Source of the DNA: Herbaspirillum rhizosphaerae_A
GTDB lineage: Bacteria; Pseudomonadota; Gammaproteobacteria; Burkholderiales; Burkholderiaceae_D
Direction of reading: 5' to 3'
Assembly: GCF_046025915.1 (NCBI RefSeq)
Contig: NZ_JAQQFR010000010.1
Location: forward strand, 186,001-250,000
DNA: 64,000 nt
Part shown: in pieces, positions 60,029 to 64,000 of the stretch
Layout of the letters: every line of letters starts with the position of its first letter
Position numbering within the stretch: position 1 is the first letter of the stretch
Translations under genes and position numbers: made by a program
Notes under the pieces: generated by a model
What the model was told of the DNA's origin: nothing
What the model saw: the letters and a program-made list of their open reading frames with translations, nothing else
Database searches by the model: none

Positions 60029-60807
60029 ATAGCGTGAGCCTTATTTCCATGTTCATGATCGGCTTGCTGGGAAGCGTGCATTGCATTGGCATGTGCGGCG
60101 GTATTGTCGGCGCATTTTCTTTGGTTCCGGCGGGCGCGAAGCCGCGCAAACCGTTTCCTGTTGGGGTGAGAACCAGCGAGCAGGACGCCGGCATGTCGGT
60201 GATGTTGCGGACGATCTCTTACAACATGGGCCGGATAGCCAGCTATGCCCTGGCTGGCGCCATTGTCGGCGGCATCGTCGGCAGCGGACGCCTGCTGGCC
60301 GGTATGACGCTTTGGCAGACCGGCGCCTATGTTTTCGCGCACGCAATGTTGATTGCGCTGGGCTTATATCTGATGAATGTCTGGCACGGGCTATCCCGGC
60401 TTGAGCAGCTCGGCAATCACCTCTGGAAACATATTCAACCTTTGACCGCATTGCTGCTGCCGCTCGATAGTCCGATCAAGTTGATGTTGGCCGGCAGCCT
60501 GTGGGGTTGGCTGCCATGCGGGATGGTCTATAGCGTCTTGTTGACTGCGATGCTGAGCGGTTCGGCTGCTTCAGGTGCCGCGGTGATGCTGGCCTTCGGT
60601 CTGGGCACCTTGCCGGTGTTGCTGGCTGTGGGCGTATTCGGTGCTCAGTTGAGAAGCATCTTGCAGCGCCGTAGCGTGCGGCTGACGTGTGGACTGGTGG
60701 TGCTGCTGTTTGGCGTATCGGGCTTGCTGCGCGCAAGTCATGGATTGACTCCGGATTGGCTCGCGGCCTTGTGCGTGACGCCGGTACATTCGACGGAGCC
60801 GCCATGA
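60025..60807 (+). CDS. TauE/SafE-type membrane protein of the cbb3 oxidase maturation cluster (CcoH-position)
   Basis: A 260-residue protein with about six helices. The N-terminal GLLGSVHCIGMCGGIVG and internal GWLPCGMVYSVLL carry Cys/His pairs typical of the heavy-metal-linked TauE/SafE-like group found next to ccoI. It is thought to aid copper supply to cbb3 oxidase, from the family's context. ATG 60025 is preferred because of the upstream coupled leader frame; ATG 60016 is an alternative. Its stop overlaps ccoI (ATGA). Confidence 0.85.
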   Translation: MNSVSLISMFMIGLLGSVHCIGMCGGIVGAFSLVPAGAKPRKPFPVGVRTSEQDAGMSVMLRTISYNMGRIASYALAGAIVGGIVGSGRLLAGMTLWQTGAYVFAHAMLIALGLYLMNVWHGLSRLEQLGNHLWKHIQPLTALLLPLDSPIKLMLAGSLWGWLPCGMVYSVLLTAMLSGSAASGAAVMLAFGLGTLPVLLAVGVFGAQLRSILQRRSVRLTCGLVVLLFGVSGLLRASHGLTPDWLAALCVTPVHSTEPP

Positions 60808-63266
60808 TCCCGGTCGAGCGGGGTATCACGGACAGCGCCTGTTTTCATTGTGGCTTGCCGGTGCAAGAGGGCGCTGCGTGGCGCGTTCGCATTGACAATG
60901 TTGAGCGCGCCATGTGCTGCCCTGGCTGCAAGGCGGTGGCAGAGAGCATCGTCGGCAACGGATTCTCCGACTATTACGCATCGCGTAGCGGCTTTGCTGC
61001 CACGCTGGACGGACAGGACCTGATACCGCCGGAATTGCAGCTCTACGACGACACAGCGGTGATTGCCGGCGCGGATAACGGCATTGTCGAGGCGGATTAC
61101 TCGGTGCGCAACATCCGCTGCGCAGCCTGCGTCTGGTTGATCGAACGTCATCTTGCCCGCTTGCCCGGCGTCCTCAGTGCCGACCTCAATGCCGTTACCG
61201 AACGCCTGCGAGTACGTTGGCAAGCAGATGCCTGCAAGGCCAGCGACATTCTCAAGGCGATGCGCGCTATCGGCTACGTTGCCTATCCCTACGATCCGGT
61301 ACAGCACGGCGAACAGCTGGAACGCAGCCGCAAGACCCTGTTCCGCCAACTGTTCATCGCCGGACTGTCGATGATGCAGGTGATGATGTACGCCGTTCCC
61401 GCCTATCTGGCGGGCGAAGGCGGCATGGACGCAGACATGGAAGCCCTGATGCGGTGGGCCGGGCTGCTGCTGACGATTCCGGCGCTGGTCTATTCGGCGC
61501 AACCATTCTTTCGCGGTGCGTGGCGCGACATTCGCAATCGTGCGCCCGGCATGGACGTGCCAGTGGCGCTGGGCATCGCCGCCGCCTTCAGCGCCAGCGC
61601 CATTGCGACCTGGCAGGGCCGGGGCGAGGTTTATTTCGACTCGGTGACGATGTTCATTTTTCTGTTGCTGTGCAGTCGTTATCTGGAATTGACGGCGCGC
61701 CGCAAGGCCGCGTCGGCGCTGGATCAGTTGCAGCAATCCTTGCCTGCCTCCGCATCGCGCATGCCTGCTTACCCGCAACGGGATACCGAATTGATCGCCG
61801 CCGCACAGCTGCGTACCGGCGATCGGATTTTGGTACGGCCCGGTGACGCGGTGCCGGCTGACTGTTCCGTGGTTGATGGTGAAACCGACGTCGATCTATC
61901 GCTGCTCACCGGCGAAAGTCTGCCGCAGCGCAAAACATTCGGCGATACGATTCCGGGCGGAGCCGTCAACATCGCGCAACCCATCGTCGCCCAAGTCGTG
62001 CGCAACGTGACGGACAGTACCTTGTCCGTGCTACTGGGCCTGATCAATCGCGCCGGACTTGCCAAGCCGAAGCTGGCCCTCTGGGCTGATCGGGTCGGCG
62101 CCTGGTTTGTGATGGCCTTGCTGGTGTTTTCCGGCGTCGTGTTCATGGTCTGGCATTTTCTGGATCCGGTGCGGGCCTGGCCGGTGGCGATTGCCGTGCT
62201 GGTGGTATCGTGCCCCTGTGCGCTATCGCTGGCGACACCGACTGCGCTTGCGGCTGCGACCGGCCGCTTGCTGCGGCAAGGCATCCTCGTCGTGCAGCCC
62301 CATGTGCTTGAGACCTTGCAGCGCGCCACGCATATCGTCTTCGATAAAACCGGCACACTGACAAAAGGGCAGCCGTGCCTGCAAGAGATCATCGTGCTGG
62401 GCTCTGTGAAGCAATCCGATTGCCTGCGCATTGCCGCAGCGATGGAAAAGTCCAGCACGCATCCTATTGCTCAAACTATTCTGAAAGCGGCTGCGGGACT
62501 CAATCCTGCAGAAGCAACAGCTTTGCATCACGTTGCAGGGCAAGGTCTGGAAGCGACGGTCGACGGTGTGTTGTACCGGCTTGGGAATTTTGCGTTTGTC
62601 CATGCAATGATCCCCTCGGCATCCACGATGCCCGCGGCGGATGCCGATCCGGCTGCGGAAGCAAGCTATGTTTTCCTGGCCTCCCGTCACGGTTGGCTGG
62701 CGCGTTTCGATATTGCAGACGAAATTCGCGAGGAGGCGCTGGCAGTGGTCAGCCATTTCATGAAGCAGGGTAAGTGCCTGGTATTGCTCAGTGGCGACCG
62801 CCATGAGGTGACACAACGCGTGGCTGACAGGCTCGGTATACCTACGGCGCTCGGCGATTGTCTGCCTGAGGCCAAGCTGTCTTTTGTGCAAGGCTTGCAG
62901 CGGGGTGGGGCTGTCATCGCAATGGTTGGGGACGGCATCAATGATGCCGCCGTGCTGAGTGCCGCTGACGTCTCCTTTGCGATGGGCAATGGCGCCGCGC
63001 TCGCACAGACACATGCAGATTGTGTATTTTTGTCAGGCCAACTATCGGCGCTGTGCGAGACAGATCGTGTCGCAGAAAAAACCTTATCTGTTGTCCGCCA
63101 GAACCTGGCATGGGCCATGCTCTATAACGCCGTGGCAATACCGGCAGCAGCGCTGGGCTGGATCACACCCTGGATGTCCGGTATCGGCATGTCGGTCAGT
63201 TCTGTCGTTGTGGTGGCAAATGCCTTGCGCTTATGCCGACACCGCGCCGGTGATCGAAAAGGCTGA
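60804..63266 (+). CDS. ccoI: Copper-translocating P-type ATPase for cbb3 oxidase assembly
   Basis: An 820-residue P1B ATPase of the CcoI/FixI type. The N terminus has a Cys-rich segment (CFHCGLPV, CCPGCKAVAE) and a heavy-metal-associated domain (RCAACVWLIERHL). The membrane metal site is SCPCALSLATPTAL; other motifs are LTGESLPQ, DKTGTLTKG, STHPIAQTIL and GDGINDAAVLSAADV. It delivers copper across the inner membrane for the cbb3 binuclear centre. Its ATG overlaps the preceding stop, and ccoS starts five bases after its own stop. Confidence 0.95.
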   Translation: MIPVERGITDSACFHCGLPVQEGAAWRVRIDNVERAMCCPGCKAVAESIVGNGFSDYYASRSGFAATLDGQDLIPPELQLYDDTAVIAGADNGIVEADYSVRNIRCAACVWLIERHLARLPGVLSADLNAVTERLRVRWQADACKASDILKAMRAIGYVAYPYDPVQHGEQLERSRKTLFRQLFIAGLSMMQVMMYAVPAYLAGEGGMDADMEALMRWAGLLLTIPALVYSAQPFFRGAWRDIRNRAPGMDVPVALGIAAAFSASAIATWQGRGEVYFDSVTMFIFLLLCSRYLELTARRKAASALDQLQQSLPASASRMPAYPQRDTELIAAAQLRTGDRILVRPGDAVPADCSVVDGETDVDLSLLTGESLPQRKTFGDTIPGGAVNIAQPIVAQVVRNVTDSTLSVLLGLINRAGLAKPKLALWADRVGAWFVMALLVFSGVVFMVWHFLDPVRAWPVAIAVLVVSCPCALSLATPTALAAATGRLLRQGILVVQPHVLETLQRATHIVFDKTGTLTKGQPCLQEIIVLGSVKQSDCLRIAAAMEKSSTHPIAQTILKAAAGLNPAEATALHHVAGQGLEATVDGVLYRLGNFAFVHAMIPSASTMPAADADPAAEASYVFLASRHGWLARFDIADEIREEALAVVSHFMKQGKCLVLLSGDRHEVTQRVADRLGIPTALGDCLPEAKLSFVQGLQRGGAVIAMVGDGINDAAVLSAADVSFAMGNGAALAQTHADCVFLSGQLSALCETDRVAEKTLSVVRQNLAWAMLYNAVAIPAAALGWITPWMSGIGMSVSSVVVVANALRLCRHRAGDRKG

Positions 63267-63271
63267 TCGTC

Positions 63272-63466
63272 ATGGAAGCTCTCTATCTGCTTGTCCCGCT
63301 CAGCATCGCCGTGGTCTTTGCCGCAATCTGGCTGTTTTTCAGGATGTCCGACGACGGGCAGTTTGATGATCTGGTCAGCCCCGGATGGCGCATTCTCGAA
63401 GATGATGACAAACCATCGCTGGCACCTGTCAACGAGTCGGCAGTCTCTCTGAAAAAAGACACATAA
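63272..63466 (+). CDS. ccoS: Cbb3 oxidase assembly protein CcoS
   Basis: A 64-residue protein with one N-terminal membrane helix (MEALYLLVPLSIAVVFAAIW) followed by FFRMSDDGQFDDLVSPGWRIL, the conserved CcoS pattern. CcoS is needed for cofactor insertion into cbb3 oxidase. It follows ccoI after five bases and precedes ccoN. Confidence 0.92.
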   Translation: MEALYLLVPLSIAVVFAAIWLFFRMSDDGQFDDLVSPGWRILEDDDKPSLAPVNESAVSLKKDT

Positions 63467-63521
63467 AAAAGACACATCAAGTCATCGCCAACCTGCATAT
63501 CCATGGTTCATTCCAGTGCGT

Positions 63522-63535
63522 TTGATACATATCAA
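63522..63535 (+). promoter_or_regulatory. FNR box, ccoN promoter
   Basis: TTGAT-ACAT-ATCAA is a perfect palindromic match. TACTCT at 63558-63563 is a modest -10 at the class II distance, giving a start near 63570. FNR/ANR control of cbb3 oxidase operons is well known. Confidence 0.88.
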
Positions 63536-63615
63536 GGACACTGAGCGCCTGCAAATCTACTCTCCCATCATCAACGTGGTACACGGAAAACCGCGACACA
63601 ATTCTGGGAGAGGGT

Positions 63616-64000
63616 GTGGACAAAGAACTCAATTACAACTACAGGATCGTCAAGCAATTCACGATCGCCACCGTAGTCTGGGGCGTCATCGGTATGCTTG
63701 CCGGCGTCTTCATCGCAGCACAATTGGCCTGGCCGGCCCTCAACTTTGATATTGCCTGGCTGACTTACGGCCGTCTGCGTCCCTTGCATACCAATGCCGT
63801 GATCTTTGCGTTCGGTATTTGCGGGTTGTTCGCAACTTCCTATTACGTCGTACAGCGCACTTGCCAGGTCAGATTGTTTTCGGACAAGCTGGCGGCTTTC
63901 ACTTTCTGGGGCTGGCAACTGGTGCTGGTGTCTGCAGCCATCACTCTGCCGATGGGCTTCACCCGGGGTAAGGAATACGCCGAACTGGAATGGCCCATCA
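63616..64000 (+). CDS. ccoN: Cbb3-type cytochrome c oxidase subunit I, N-terminal part (cut by window end)
   Basis: The first 128 residues of CcoN. The start is GTG at 63616 with GGGAGAGG just upstream. The protein reads MDKELNYNYRIVKQFTIATV, has a first helix (about 15-36), and then LTYGRLRPLHTNAVIFAFG, where the histidine is a low-spin heme b ligand. The catalytic centre lies beyond the window. It is the core subunit of the high-affinity oxidase used at low oxygen, in line with the FNR box upstream and ccoI/ccoS before it. Confidence 0.95.
   Translation, partial: MDKELNYNYRIVKQFTIATVVWGVIGMLAGVFIAAQLAWPALNFDIAWLTYGRLRPLHTNAVIFAFGICGLFATSYYVVQRTCQVRLFSDKLAAFTFWGWQLVLVSAAITLPMGFTRGKEYAELEWPI

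Noticed and set aside
60687..60803. Longer start for ccoI inside the TauE/SafE-type gene
   Set aside because: The extra residues are the shadow of the upstream gene; ATG 60804 overlaps that gene's stop and matches the family start.

Overview
The window reads as chromosomal DNA of a motile, facultatively oxygen-limited betaproteobacterium, most likely Burkholderiales/Oxalobacteraceae (Herminiimonas- or Herbaspirillum-like). This rests on moderate GC, protein styles such as tandem Usp proteins, a class I PHA synthase, phasins, DUF4142, a cbb3 oxidase and many MCP/c-di-GMP proteins. I saw no rRNA, tRNA, CRISPR array, insertion sequence or prophage. The genus is an inference, not a search result.

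Layout. 0-1.4 kb: end of a DUF4142 gene and a double-DUF296 protein. 1.8-6.05 kb: a compact chemosensory-like cassette (membrane CheA-type kinase, truncated MCP-like protein, CheX-like phosphatase, CheY). 6.2-8.5 kb: eutBC ethanolamine ammonia-lyase without a microcompartment. 8.8-11.3 kb: membrane monooxygenase-fold protein, DCC protein, MCP. 11.4-16.5 kb: DUF3429 and MerR genes divergent from an EAL gene across an operator-like region with 11-bp direct repeats, then a PAS-PAS-PAS-GGDEF-EAL protein. 16.8-17.6 kb: K+ channel.

17.6-39.1 kb is a low-oxygen/stress island: five universal stress proteins, a phaB remnant, hemerythrin, phasin, acetate kinase and MaoC-phosphotransacetylase, an RbbA/YhhJ-type ABC efflux system with HlyD and outer-membrane partners, MgtA-type ATPase, PHA synthase, BON protein, alcohol dehydrogenase and an FNR regulator with its four Fe-S cysteines. 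Seven perfect TTGAY-N4-RTCAA sites, plus two with one mismatch, lie in intergenic DNA here and at the cbb3 genes. Each has a recognisable -10 at the class II distance, so one oxygen-responsive regulon probably links the island with the cbb3 genes at the right end. The gene set resembles the low-oxygen-activated (lxa) locus described in Burkholderia cenocepacia.

39.4-57.7 kb is nearly all signal transduction: a diguanylate cyclase, an HD-GYP protein, two MCPs, CheV (with a five-copy CTTTG repeat in its upstream region), and two divergent phosphorelay operons. One is Xis-HTH/REC, histidine kinase, HPt, hybrid kinase. The other is a small protein, hybrid kinase-HPt, REC-HD-GYP, HDOD. 57.7-64 kb: DksA-like protein, cytochrome b561, VIT-type metal transporter, then cbb3 oxidase maturation genes (TauE/SafE-type protein, ccoI, ccoS) and the start of ccoN, cut by the window end. 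Many neighbouring genes overlap by ATGA or GTGA, which indicates translational coupling.
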